This document shows, one piece after another, positions 56,250 through 64,000 of a stretch of DNA of 64,000 nt. The notes under the pieces are model-generated. The model did not search any database. It saw only the letters and a program-made list of their open reading frames with translations, and was not told where the DNA came from. Made by a program: the position numbers and the translations under genes. The first letter of the stretch is position 1. The number at the start of each line of letters is the position of its first letter. Origin of the DNA: Lumbricus terrestris (taxonomy: Eukaryota > Annelida > Clitellata > Crassiclitellata > Lumbricidae); NCBI GenBank assembly GCA_949752735.1, contig OX457036.1:98500432-98564431 (forward strand), read 5' to 3'.

Positions 56250-56500
56250 ACCTATAACCATGGTTGAAAAAATGTGTCGATCCATAACCATGGTTCAAAA
56301 ATACAATCACCCATAACCATGGTTCAAAAATACAATCACCCATAACCATGGTTCAACTTTTTCCAACACACAAATTTTATTTTTTTCCCTAAACTAAAAA
56401 ACACAAAAAATATTTTTTTACCAACTTCTGCCAATCAACCCAAACCATGGTTAAACTTTTGCCAATCAACCCAAACCATGGTTCAAATTCTGCCTACCAC
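56250..56500. repeat. CCATGGTT-containing tandem repeats at the Polinton left end
   Basis: Three to four copies of a ~28-bp unit (CATAACCATGGTTCAAAAA) then three of a ~31-bp unit (CCAAACCATGGTTAAAC, TTTTGCCAATCAA). Probably subterminal repeats of the element. Confidence 0.75.
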
Positions 56501-56673
56501 CCCAGCACGCGCCTATGACTCATCATGCGGGGAATTTCCAGTAGTTTCGAATTTAGGGTGAGTGGGAATTAACTATGGTTTCGATGAGTCACTCGATCAA
56601 AATATTTTTTTCTCTTGTGTATATAAAATAACAAAAAAAATGGACTGCACAACTCGACTTAAAGACAAGAAAT

Positions 56674-56687
56674 CCCAATATAAAATG
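56674..56687 (+). promoter_or_regulatory. AT-rich start-codon motif of the polymerase gene
   Basis: TCCCAATATAAAATG; nearly the same string, TCCTAATATAAAATG, precedes the next gene at 60535. This supports initiation at 56685 and not at the upstream ATGs (56562, 56640). Confidence 0.55.
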
Positions 56688-59600
56688 AACTACACAGCGT
56701 ATAATCTGAAAGAATTGCGACAAATTCCAAAACAGAGAGGACAAAAAGGATACACGAAACTACCAAAAGCGGAACTTATCGCGTTCATAAAGCATGGAGA
56801 TCTACTAGGCGCTCGGGCACCAGTCATCAAGGCTCCAACGCGTACTCCAGGGGCTGCAAAACAGAGAGGCACGGTACGAGAATTGCGAGAAATTGCGAAA
56901 CAGAGAGGTCAAAGAGGATACTCAAGATTAGGAAAAGAGGAACTTACGGCATTCTTGCACACTACTTGGAAATTTGTGGGGAAAAATAAAGCTACTTTTT
57001 CGGATTGGTTGACTAGTGAGATTAGTCAGTTACCACCTCAAATAAAACCACCCATTCATAGGTTCAAACTTCGAGAGACTGCGACGGCTATCAAAGGGTT
57101 TACAAAAAGATACACGATCGAGGGCAACAACATGATCGATGTTGCATCTTTTCTCAAGGCTGTAAGACCGCGGGTAGTTAGGTTGCTAGCTAAAAATAGA
57201 GGGGTAAAAGTTCAACTCAATCTCATGTGCGTAATGGAGAAAGTAGACATAAAATCCGGTGAAATAACAACGGCTGAGCCTAATTTCAAATCAAAGACTG
57301 ATATTATTTTAGAAGCAACCGATGTGAAGGAAATATATACCAACGCAGTGGATAAAATTAAGGAGAGCATGGCGAGTTATCAGATGCGAGGTAGCAATTG
57401 GAGATTCAGAGCCGTTGTGAAGTTGGATATCGATACAGTGGTATACAAGCCATTGAAAGGCAGTTCATATATTCAGCTTCCCGAGTATTTAGCCAATAAA
57501 AAGGCCATTATTAATCCAAAAAATGACGACGATGAATGTTTCAAATGGTGTATTACTAGAGCGTTGAACCCAGTTGATGAGCACCCTGAAAGAATCACAA
57601 AAGATCTGAAAGAACAATCTGAGAAACTCGATTGGAGTGGTATTGAATTTCCGGTTGCAGTCAATGCTAATATTATACAAAAGTTTGAGCGTCATAATAA
57701 CATTAGCGTCAGTGTATTCGGTTATGAGGGGGAAGTATACCCGCTACATATATCAACGCATGAAAGCGATACCCGTGTAGATCTATTAATCATTTCCGAG
57801 GAAGAAAAGAAGCATTATTGTTGGATCAAGAACTTTAATAAGTTGTTAGCGCACCGAACAGAAAAATCCCATAATTCAATGCACTATTGCAGAAGATGTT
57901 TAATCGGCTACAGAACGAAAGAATCGCTTAATAAACACAGCGAGTACTGTTCGCAGCAGGATGCCCAACGAATAGAATTGCCTCCACCGGGAACTATGCT
58001 AAGTTTTAATAATCATTTTAAATCGATGGAAGTGCCTTTCGTCATCTATGCGGATTTCGAGTCCTTCATCAAACCCATCGATACTTGCCAACCCGATCCT
58101 AGCACTTCTTACACTAATAAATATCAGAAACATACGCCTAGCTCGTTTTGCTACTACGTAAAATGTTTCGACGACAGCGTCTATTCTCAAGATCCGGTGA
58201 CGTATACGGCTGAAAACGAAGACGACGATGTTGCTCAGAAATTCATAGATTCTCTTGTAGAAAATATAAAACGAATATACACCCAGTTCAAGTTCCCAAA
58301 GACGATGATATTCGGTAAAACTGAGAAGAAATGTTACGAAGAAGCCGTCAATTGTCATATCTGCGGAAAAGCGCTATATGATCCGGAAAATCCAGACAAT
58401 ATCCGAGTCCGAGATCATTGTCATCTGACTGGTAAATTCCGGGGCGCCGCCCATACCATTTGTAACCTGAAATATAAAGTCCCCAAGTTTTTTCCTGTAG
58501 TATTCCATAATCTAACCGGCTACGATAGTCATCTTTTCGTGAAGAAATTACGAGGTGGCGATAATGAAAAGATTAATTGCATTCCCTGTAACGAAGAAAA
58601 GTACATCTCATTTAGTAGAGAGATCGTTGTCGGTAAGTTTATTAACAAAGAAGGGGAAGAGAAAGAGGTCAAGCGCGAATTACGTTTCATAGACAGTTTT
58701 AGATTCATGCCTGCGAGTCTCGACGCGTTATCAAAGAACCTTCGTAAAGATCAGTGTAAAATTATAAGCAATTACTATTCCGGTAATAAGCTTGATCTCT
58801 TGCTTAGAAAAGGCGTTTACCCATACGATTACGTCGACGGTGTTGAAAGATTAAACGAAACCGAATTACCCCCGAAGCATAACTTCTATTCAAAACTAAA
58901 CGATTCAGGGATCAGCGATGAAGATTACGAACACGCGAGAACGGTGTGGAACGAATTTGGTTGTAAAACGCTACGAGATTATCACAACTTATACAACTTT
59001 TCGGATGTTCTATTATTAGCCGATGTATTCGAAAACTTTAGGGGTGTGTGCAACGAACATTATAAGCTCGACCCCGCATGGTATTTTACTTCCCCCGGAC
59101 TAGCATGGGATGCGGCGCTAAAGTTGACGGGTGTACAGTTGGAGTTATTGAGCGATTACGATATGTTACTGATGATTAAGCAGGGGATAAGAGGAGGTGT
59201 CAGCACGATTTCGAATCGATACGGAAAAGCGAACAACAAGTACATGGGAGAAGCTTACGACCCCACCCAGCCTTCGACATTCATTCCGTACTTAGACGCG
59301 AACAACTTGTATGGTTGGGCAATGTGCAAACCGCTACCAACTCACGACTTCAAATGGATGACTGATAACGAGTTGAGCGATTGGAAAAGCATTGCCGAAC
59401 GAGATGGAGTGGGGTGTATACTAGAAGTCGACTTGGAATATCCGGAAGAATTACACAACCTGCATAACGATTATCCACTAGCTCCTGAGAGTGTAAAACC
59501 GTCAGGCTCAGATGTAGCGAAACTAATTCCAAATTTGAATGATAAGAAAAAGTATGTAGTTCATTACGAAAATTTAAAATTGTACGAAAGTCTCGGTTTG

Positions 59601-60506
59601 AAAATCGTTAAAATTCACCGAGGGTTAATATTCAAAGAAAGCGCCTGGTTGAAAAAATATATCGAGTTGAATACTGATTTGAGAACGAGAGCAACAAATG
59701 ATTTTGAGAAGGACTTTTTCAAGCTGATGAATAATAGCGTCTTTGGAAAAACGATGGAAGCTATCGAGAACCGTGTAGACTTGCGATTGGTGAGCAATGA
59801 AAAGGAAGCTATAAAACTCGCGGCTAAAACTAATTACGACAGTCGGACCATATTTGACGAAAACCTAATCGCTGTTCACATGAAGAAGACCAAGCTATAT
59901 TATAACAAGCCGATATATCTAGGAATGTGCATCCTAGACTTAAGTAAAACTTTGATGTACTCTTTTCATTATAATTACATCAAGGACAAGTATGGAGATA
60001 GAGCTAAACTGTTATTCACCGATACGGATTCGTTAGCCTATGAAATAAGAACCGATGATTTCTATGCCGATATAGCACCCGATGTTAGAAATATGTTTGA
60101 CACGTCAGACTATCCAAAGGGCCACCCATCCGGAATTGAAACCGGAGTGAACAAGAAAGTGATCGGTTTGTTCAAGGACGAAGCTTCAGGTAAACAAATA
60201 GAAGAATTTGTGGGACTTAGATCCAAGTTGTATTCGTATAAGATGGCCGGCGTAGATCATAAAAAATGCAAGGGCGTTAAGAAAAATGTCGTTAAGAAAA
60301 CCATAACCCACGATGATTACAAAGAATGTCTGTTCACGAGAAGAGAGCAGTCGAGACGCATGAATGTTATCCGATCCCATCATCATGATATTTACACAGA
60401 AGAAGTAAACAAAGTTGCACTGTCCGCTGCAGACGATAAGCGGGTAATAATGGAGGACGGGATTCATACTTTGGCCTATGGACATTACTCGTTGAAAACT
60501 AATTAG
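56685..60506 (+). CDS. PolB: Protein-primed type B DNA polymerase (pPolB)
   Basis: 1273 residues from the ATG at 56685; upstream in-frame ATGs would extend it to 1314. Two SAP-like repeats at the N-terminus (LKELRQIPKQRGQKGYTK and VRELREIAKQRGQRGYSR, about residues 6-90). A C2HC zinc-finger-like segment (HYCRRCLIGYRTKESLNKH) near 398-420. Exonuclease motif I YADFESF (about 452), an endonuclease VII-like cysteine/histidine block (CHICGKAL, RDHCHLTGKFRG) near 556-590, Exo II HNLTGYDSHLF (about 607). Polymerase A DANNLYGWAM (about 871), B KLMNNSVFGKTME (about 1011), C FTDTDSLAYE (about 1110). These are the motifs of Polinton/adintovirus polymerases, which replicate a linear genome from a terminal protein. 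All catalytic residues seem intact. Confidence 0.92.
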   Translation: MNYTAYNLKELRQIPKQRGQKGYTKLPKAELIAFIKHGDLLGARAPVIKAPTRTPGAAKQRGTVRELREIAKQRGQRGYSRLGKEELTAFLHTTWKFVGKNKATFSDWLTSEISQLPPQIKPPIHRFKLRETATAIKGFTKRYTIEGNNMIDVASFLKAVRPRVVRLLAKNRGVKVQLNLMCVMEKVDIKSGEITTAEPNFKSKTDIILEATDVKEIYTNAVDKIKESMASYQMRGSNWRFRAVVKLDIDTVVYKPLKGSSYIQLPEYLANKKAIINPKNDDDECFKWCITRALNPVDEHPERITKDLKEQSEKLDWSGIEFPVAVNANIIQKFERHNNISVSVFGYEGEVYPLHISTHESDTRVDLLIISEEEKKHYCWIKNFNKLLAHRTEKSHNSMHYCRRCLIGYRTKESLNKHSEYCSQQDAQRIELPPPGTMLSFNNHFKSMEVPFVIYADFESFIKPIDTCQPDPSTSYTNKYQKHTPSSFCYYVKCFDDSVYSQDPVTYTAENEDDDVAQKFIDSLVENIKRIYTQFKFPKTMIFGKTEKKCYEEAVNCHICGKALYDPENPDNIRVRDHCHLTGKFRGAAHTICNLKYKVPKFFPVVFHNLTGYDSHLFVKKLRGGDNEKINCIPCNEEKYISFSREIVVGKFINKEGEEKEVKRELRFIDSFRFMPASLDALSKNLRKDQCKIISNYYSGNKLDLLLRKGVYPYDYVDGVERLNETELPPKHNFYSKLNDSGISDEDYEHARTVWNEFGCKTLRDYHNLYNFSDVLLLADVFENFRGVCNEHYKLDPAWYFTSPGLAWDAALKLTGVQLELLSDYDMLLMIKQGIRGGVSTISNRYGKANNKYMGEAYDPTQPSTFIPYLDANNLYGWAMCKPLPTHDFKWMTDNELSDWKSIAERDGVGCILEVDLEYPEELHNLHNDYPLAPESVKPSGSDVAKLIPNLNDKKKYVVHYENLKLYESLGLKIVKIHRGLIFKESAWLKKYIELNTDLRTRATNDFEKDFFKLMNNSVFGKTMEAIENRVDLRLVSNEKEAIKLAAKTNYDSRTIFDENLIAVHMKKTKLYYNKPIYLGMCILDLSKTLMYSFHYNYIKDKYGDRAKLLFTDTDSLAYEIRTDDFYADIAPDVRNMFDTSDYPKGHPSGIETGVNKKVIGLFKDEASGKQIEEFVGLRSKLYSYKMAGVDHKKCKGVKKNVVKKTITHDDYKECLFTRREQSRRMNVIRSHHHDIYTEEVNKVALSAADDKRVIMEDGIHTLAYGHYSLKTN

Positions 60507-60521
60507 ATCTAAAGAAAAAAA

Positions 60522-60537
60522 ATCCTAATATAAAATG
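60522..60537 (+). promoter_or_regulatory. AT-rich start-codon motif of the zinc-ribbon gene
   Basis: TCCTAATATAAAATG, following an A-rich run in the 28-base gap after the polymerase stop. Nearly identical to the string before the polymerase start. Confidence 0.55.
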
Positions 60538-61332
60538 ACAGACTCAATTGTATGTGCTAATTGCAAAATGGAAAAAAGCTTAGCTGAATTTTACAAAAAC
60601 AAACGTAATAAGAGCGGCTATTTCGCTTCTTGTAAAAAGTGTGTTATTATCAAAACGAAGGAACTTAGACAAAAATACTCAGAGCTTGAAGTGAGGGAAA
60701 CAAAAGATAAAAAAGTTTGCTGCTGCTGTAAGATTGAAAAAAGTTTTAACGAATTTCATAAAGATAAAACAAAAAGGAATGGAAGTTATCCGAGCTGTAA
60801 AACCTGTCATAATACCAAAGCAAAGGAGCGTTCACATAAATATGCAATGCTAGAGAACAGAGAAACGAAGGAAAGAAAAGTTTGTAGCGGCTGTAAAATA
60901 GAGAAGAACATATCTGAATACGATAAAAATCGATTCCAAAAAGACGGATATACTAATGTTTGCAAAAATTGTAGACATAATTATTATCTTGCCCAACGGC
61001 GTGATAAAATGACAGACCCAAAATGTGAAATGGAAATCCCAGAATGTCTCAAAAGTAAACTCGGTATCGGCCTAAAAACATTTACGAAATGGATCGAGTT
61101 TCAATTTGAAGAGGGTATGAATATGGAGAATCACGGTTCGGTTTGGCATCTCGATTTTATTTTACCAATATCATCGTTCGATGAAAAAGAACTTGATAAA
61201 GCTGTGAATTGGATGAATATTTGCCCGGTACTATTAGAAAAAAATATAGAAAAAGCAAACAAAATCTCACAGGTGGAAAAAGCGTATAATTTTATAAAAT
61301 ATTTAGAAGAAACAAATAAAAATGAGTTTTGA
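60535..61332 (+). CDS. Triple zinc-ribbon protein with HNH-like C-terminus
   Basis: 265 residues. Three repeats of C-x2-C-K-x-E-K...F-x-K...G-x4-C-K-x-C at about 7-36, 61-91 and 116-146, each a probable zinc-binding unit. The C-terminal part has GLKTFTKWIEFQF and WHLDFILPISSF (204-215) followed by NWMNICPVLLEKN, like the HNH/Vsr-type nucleases of large DNA viruses (WHLDHIIP...NLQPL..N). The expected His of the DH pair is Phe208, so nuclease activity is questionable. It overlaps the protease ORF by 11 bases. Its role is unknown: DNA binding, or a relict endonuclease. Confidence 0.75.
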   Translation: MTDSIVCANCKMEKSLAEFYKNKRNKSGYFASCKKCVIIKTKELRQKYSELEVRETKDKKVCCCCKIEKSFNEFHKDKTKRNGSYPSCKTCHNTKAKERSHKYAMLENRETKERKVCSGCKIEKNISEYDKNRFQKDGYTNVCKNCRHNYYLAQRRDKMTDPKCEMEIPECLKSKLGIGLKTFTKWIEFQFEEGMNMENHGSVWHLDFILPISSFDEKELDKAVNWMNICPVLLEKNIEKANKISQVEKAYNFIKYLEETNKNEF

Positions 61333-61756
61333 AACAAACAAAGAGATAAACGTCGAAGGCATCGTACTTCCAAATATCCCTCTCTCAAACATTCAGCTGA
61401 TTGATGCCGCAAAGAAACTAAATATACCGAACTTCAGGGGCGTCTTCTTACGAGATGAACTACCTAAAAAACCTAGACGAAACGAATGCGGGATACTAAA
61501 CTTGGACGACTCGCAAGGAAGAGGGACCCATTGGTGCTCGTTTTTAAAGAAGGGCAAGGATAAAATATATTTCGATAGTTACGGCCTACCACCACCCACA
61601 GAACTCGTCAAGTATTTACATAGCCCCATCTACTACAACAGTGAACGAATTCAACCAGATGGTGAAGTCTTTTGCGGCCATCTATGCCTATACGTCCTAA
61701 AAAAGACTGTGTCAGACGGTTGTAAATTTCAAGACGTTATAAATAATTTATACTAA
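61322..61756 (+). CDS. PRO: Adenovirus-type cysteine protease (adenain-like)
   Basis: 144 residues. Catalytic set in the adenain order: His70 in GTHWCSF, Asp85 in YFDSYG, Gln111 in ERIQPDG and Cys118 in FCGHLCLYVL. Shorter than adenovirus protease (about 200 residues), in the usual range for Polinton enzymes. By family knowledge it processes capsid proteins during virion maturation. The ATG sits in the last codons of the preceding gene, so the two may be translated from linked transcripts, though the AAATAAAAATG context resembles the other start motifs. Confidence 0.93.
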   Translation: MSFETNKEINVEGIVLPNIPLSNIQLIDAAKKLNIPNFRGVFLRDELPKKPRRNECGILNLDDSQGRGTHWCSFLKKGKDKIYFDSYGLPPPTELVKYLHSPIYYNSERIQPDGEVFCGHLCLYVLKKTVSDGCKFQDVINNLY

Positions 61757-61760
61757 TAAA

Positions 61761-62402
61761 ATGCCTGTAAACATATTTGGACAAATGGTTAGCGAATCAG
61801 CGCCCCGAGTAATATCGGACGGCGTCACAACAACTCAGGCAAACAGTACTTTTCTAAGACGAGATGGAGCAAACCCTGTTACTGGAGATCTAGATATGAA
61901 TGGCCGCGTGATAAAAGGTCTACCCACAACGAATACTCCAGATGCAGGAATGGATGAGGCTCTAAGTCGGGGGCAAGCTATAGATTTAATAACGAAATAC
62001 ATCGATGCAATAGGGCCCACGATTAGCGCTTACTCTTCAGCTACGCAAAGCATAGACGCTAATACTTTCACAAGAGTTTCTTTCGATATAGTAAGATTCA
62101 AAAGAGGTGGTGTGAATAGTACGAGGCTGACTCGTTTCACCCCTGGTAAAGCCGGTTGTTATATCGTTTCGATGTATGTAGATTTTGTTAACCGAGACCC
62201 CGGTATTATTGCCGGTAGTTTCTTCTACCTGTATAAAAATGACGGGGTGTACATGCAAATTTCAGGTGGAGGGGATTTGGTGGCAACAGGTAGTACCTTA
62301 GTTTTTCTAACCGAAACCGATTATCTCGAGATAGGTGTTTATTCAACCATCAAAACATCCATAGTAGCGAGAGACTTTTCCGTCGCATTCTTAGGACAAT
62401 AG
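61761..62402 (+). CDS. Fibre-like protein 1 with C1q/TNF-like C-terminus
   Basis: 213 residues, starting 5 bases after the protease stop. N-terminus MPVNIFGQM, then a segment TFLRRDGANPVTGDLDMNG(R) found in phage tail-fibre and Polinton proteins. From about 85 on, a jelly-roll pattern like C1q/TNF: ISAYSSATQSI, TRVSFD, RFTPGKAGCYIVSMYVDF, FFYLYKNDGVYMQISGGG, LVFLTETDYLEIGVY, RDFSVAFL. A trimeric receptor-binding spike is the likely role by analogy, but this is inference. Most divergent of the three paralogues; lacks the RFFPQKAGYY form. Confidence 0.75.
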   Translation: MPVNIFGQMVSESAPRVISDGVTTTQANSTFLRRDGANPVTGDLDMNGRVIKGLPTTNTPDAGMDEALSRGQAIDLITKYIDAIGPTISAYSSATQSIDANTFTRVSFDIVRFKRGGVNSTRLTRFTPGKAGCYIVSMYVDFVNRDPGIIAGSFFYLYKNDGVYMQISGGGDLVATGSTLVFLTETDYLEIGVYSTIKTSIVARDFSVAFLGQ

Positions 62403-62417
62403 CGACTAAAAAATATT

Positions 62418-62433
62418 ATCGTATAATAAAATG
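62418..62433 (+). promoter_or_regulatory. TCGTATAATAAAATG start motif, fibre 2
   Basis: Identical to the string before fibre 3 (63214-63229), within otherwise diverged 28-47-base intergenic gaps. Confidence 0.6.
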
Positions 62434-63180
62434 CCTATCGATATATTTGGAAGAATGGGTGTTAAATCAACACCACAGGTAACAGCGGGTGGTGCCACAT
62501 TTTCCACAGCCGGCAATACTTTTCTAAGACGAGATGGAACGAATCCGGCTACTGGAGAACTAAATATGAATGGCTACTGCATCATAGGTCTACCTATAAC
62601 GAATAATCCGGATTGTGGAATGGATGAGGCTCTAAGTTACGGACAAGGTGTGGATTTGATAACGAATCACCCTGGCGTTCCATCCAACGATAATCATTTG
62701 ACTAATAAAAAATATGTCGACGAACAAATTGCTTCGGTAGTATCTAGACTCACAAAGACCAACTTTGGCCCGGCGTTTAGTGCTCACGGCTCCAGTTCCC
62801 AAGCCATCCCCGCTGGCGCCGCCACGACACTAATTTTCACGAGAGAAAGATTCGACCCGGATAATTGTTTCATCAATTCGAAACGATTCTTTCCTCAGAA
62901 AGCCGGATTTTATATGGTTTCGGTGTTTGTGGAATTTCGCGCCGGTGATGCAAGAACTGCTGGCATGGTTTCCATAGTCAAAAATGGGATGTTCTACATG
63001 AGGTTGCCCGGTGGTGGTGGTGATTACGGCGGTGGAGGTACGGCTGTGGCGAATAATAATGTATCGGGTACTTGCCTAGTTCGATTAAATAACACCGACT
63101 ACCTCGAGCTAATTGCTATGACAGACGTAGACGCAAACATTGAGGTCTTTGACTTTTCAGCTGCGTACTTACGACCCTAA
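62431..63180 (+). CDS. Fibre-like protein 2 with C1q/TNF-like C-terminus
   Basis: 249 residues. N-terminus MPIDIFGRM, TFLRRDGTNPATGELNMNG and a tail-fibre-like stretch DNHLTNKKYVDEQIASV (about 89-105). C1q-like domain from about 115: FSAHGSSSQAIPAG, RFDPDNCFINSKRFFPQKAGFY, VSVFVEF, SIVKNGMFYMRLPGGG, a Gly-rich loop, and LVRLNNTDYLELIA, DFSAAYLRP at the end. Longer than its paralogues because of the linker before the domain. No transmembrane segment. Confidence 0.78.
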   Translation: MPIDIFGRMGVKSTPQVTAGGATFSTAGNTFLRRDGTNPATGELNMNGYCIIGLPITNNPDCGMDEALSYGQGVDLITNHPGVPSNDNHLTNKKYVDEQIASVVSRLTKTNFGPAFSAHGSSSQAIPAGAATTLIFTRERFDPDNCFINSKRFFPQKAGFYMVSVFVEFRAGDARTAGMVSIVKNGMFYMRLPGGGGDYGGGGTAVANNNVSGTCLVRLNNTDYLELIAMTDVDANIEVFDFSAAYLRP

Positions 63181-63213
63181 ATTCTACCAAATCGACAGGA
63201 AAGTAAAAATATC

Positions 63214-63229
63214 ATCGTATAATAAAATG
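63214..63229 (+). promoter_or_regulatory. TCGTATAATAAAATG start motif, fibre 3
   Basis: Matches fibre 2's motif exactly and fixes the start at 63227. The in-frame ATG at 63140 lies inside fibre 2. Confidence 0.6.
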
Positions 63230-63853
63230 CCTGTTAACATTTTTGGACAAATGGATGGTGGATCGGCATCACGGGTAGAAGCGGGTGGTGTCACATATCC
63301 TCAAATCAACAATACTTTTCTAAGACGAGATGGGGCGAACGCAGCGGTGGAAAATATAGACTTGGGTACCAAGAAGCTGATTAATGTGGCAGATCCTTCC
63401 GATCTTCAAGACGCGGCTACAAAGAATTACATACATTCAACTGCATTTGGTCCAGCGTTTAGTGCTTACAATTCCGATCCTAAATTTCAAGGTATTCCCG
63501 GTATAATTCACACAAAAGTAAATTTTAATACAACAAGATTTGATACTGATAATTGTTTCATCACCAGTTCGAACCGTTTCTTCCCCCAGAAAGCTGGATA
63601 TTACATCGTTTCCGCTTATGTTGAATTTCAGGACAACATAACAAAAAATTACGATAACGTTTTCCTATACAAAAATGGAACATCGTACATGCAGATTGCT
63701 GGTGGGGGAGGCGTTATTGGATTGTATATTAACGCAACGGGCAATACCGTAGTTTACTTAACAAATGCTGACTACCTCGAGATATTTGCTGAAGCGAACG
63801 CCCCTGTAGTCATATTAGGCAGGGATTTTTCAGCGGCGTACTTACGACCTTAA
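63227..63853 (+). CDS. Fibre-like protein 3 with C1q/TNF-like C-terminus
   Basis: 208 residues from 63227. N-terminus MPVNIFGQM as in fibre 1, then TFLRRDGANAAVENIDLGTK and LINVADPSDLQDAATKNYI, the VxDPxxxQDAATKxYV motif common to phage tail fibres and Polinton proteins. C1q-like domain: FSAYNSDPKFQGI, RFDTDNCFI, RFFPQKAGYYIVSAYVEF, VFLYKNGTSYMQIAGGG, VVYLTNADYLEIFA, DFSAAYLRP. Shares its domain with fibre 2 more than with fibre 1. Probably arose by tandem duplication. Confidence 0.78.
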   Translation: MPVNIFGQMDGGSASRVEAGGVTYPQINNTFLRRDGANAAVENIDLGTKKLINVADPSDLQDAATKNYIHSTAFGPAFSAYNSDPKFQGIPGIIHTKVNFNTTRFDTDNCFITSSNRFFPQKAGYYIVSAYVEFQDNITKNYDNVFLYKNGTSYMQIAGGGGVIGLYINATGNTVVYLTNADYLEIFAEANAPVVILGRDFSAAYLRP

Positions 63854-63889
63854 AATTCGAAACCACATTTAGTTTTGAATTTACACAAT

Positions 63890-64000
63890 TTAGTAGATAC
63901 TACCTATTTTGTCACCATCCGATTGAAAATTGAATAACTTGTCATAAATCACCACCGCGTACGCTTTCGTCCCAGCGGGTGGCGCCACACTAAAAGTACC
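63890..64000 (-). CDS. C-terminus of a convergent Polinton gene (partial)
   Basis: The minus strand is open from the window edge for 36 codons to TAA at 63890-63892. The peptide ends GDKIGSIY; the visible part includes SVAPPAGTKAYAVVIYDKL, beta-strand-like. The gap to fibre 3's stop is only 36 bases, as expected for convergent genes in a compact viral genome. It could be a capsid or minor virion protein, but I do not recognise it. Confidence 0.55.
   Translation of the reverse strand, partial: GTFSVAPPAGTKAYAVVIYDKLFNFQSDGDKIGSIY

Larger units (their letters stand above)
56236..64000 (+). mobile_element. Polinton/adintovirus-like element, left portion (truncated by window)
   Basis: Genes in order: protein-primed DNA polymerase B, zinc-ribbon/HNH-like protein, adenovirus-type protease, three fibre-like proteins, and a convergent gene tail at the window end. 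All frames are intact. Polymerase plus adenain-like protease is the Polinton signature. The exact left end is unknown: the boundary is placed where the LINE fragment stops and a tandem ATAACCATGGTTCAAAAATA repeat begins (56250-56360). Integrase, ATPase, major and minor capsid genes and the right TIR would lie beyond 64000. If the homeobox gene extends right, the element sits in its intron, in antisense. Confidence 0.82.

Noticed and set aside
56562..56684. Polymerase start at 56562 or 56640
   Set aside because: The conserved AATATAAAATG motif and the SAP-like domain start favour 56685. The extension has no recognisable feature.
63140..63226. Fibre 3 start at 63140
   Set aside because: Lies inside fibre 2 and lacks the start motif; MPVNIFGQM at 63227 matches fibre 1.

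Overview
The window is genomic DNA of a metazoan, most likely a marine invertebrate. The evidence is long introns with GT/AG splice sites, extracellular modules (VWA, EGF, Thr-rich mucin) joined at phase-1 introns, a paired-like homeobox gene, heavy microsatellite content and many nested eukaryotic transposons. Frequent TAGGCCTA-type strings and a Polinton fit an echinoderm or another marine deuterostome, but this is an impression and the phylum cannot be fixed from the sequence.

Region 1 (1-12216) has no host gene I can support. It holds LINE 3' remnants, a long-TIR MITE that contains a hAT element (which carries a ~90-bp satellite), a decayed mariner with a hAT element inside it, and another hAT with a perfect 8-bp target duplication.

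Region 2 (12217-42029, + strand) is one secreted multidomain gene that I could splice by eye into 14 coding exons: signal peptide, VWA1, VWA2, VWA3 plus a Thr/Pro mucin stretch, VWA4, EGF, VWA5, EGF, VWA6, EGF, VWA7, stop. Every junction between modules is phase 1, and the exons sum to 5178 nt (1725 codons plus stop), so the frame closes. Introns carry a MULE, piggyBac and hAT MITEs, LINE pieces, and simple repeats. The largest repeat is a ~5.2-kb TCCA array that runs up to the VWA3 exon. Only VWA1, VWA3 and VWA7 keep a full MIDAS metal-binding set.

Region 3 (42030-48650) has two 3' exons of a minus-strand paired-like (PHOX2-like) homeobox gene (47208-47545 and 48349-48586). Its 5' splice site is tandemly copied six times in a 17-bp repeat. 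The 5' exons are not seen and may lie beyond the window.

Region 4 (48899-55363) is an unusual ~6-kb element. It has long inverted terminal repeats with AG...CT ends, a probable 6-bp target duplication, inner satellites, and an intact 676-aa Penelope-like reverse transcriptase without a GIY-YIG domain. It interrupts a 30-bp satellite and is itself interrupted in its right end by a hAT MITE.

Region 5 (about 56.24 kb to the window end) is the left part of a Polinton/adintovirus-like element with intact genes: protein-primed type B DNA polymerase, a zinc-ribbon/HNH-like protein, an adenovirus-type cysteine protease, three paralogous fibre-like proteins with C1q/TNF-like C-termini, and the tail of a convergent gene. 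The genes share an AT-rich motif (consensus TAATAAAATG or ATATAAAATG) that ends in the start codon. Integrase, packaging ATPase, major capsid protein and the right terminus are not in the window.
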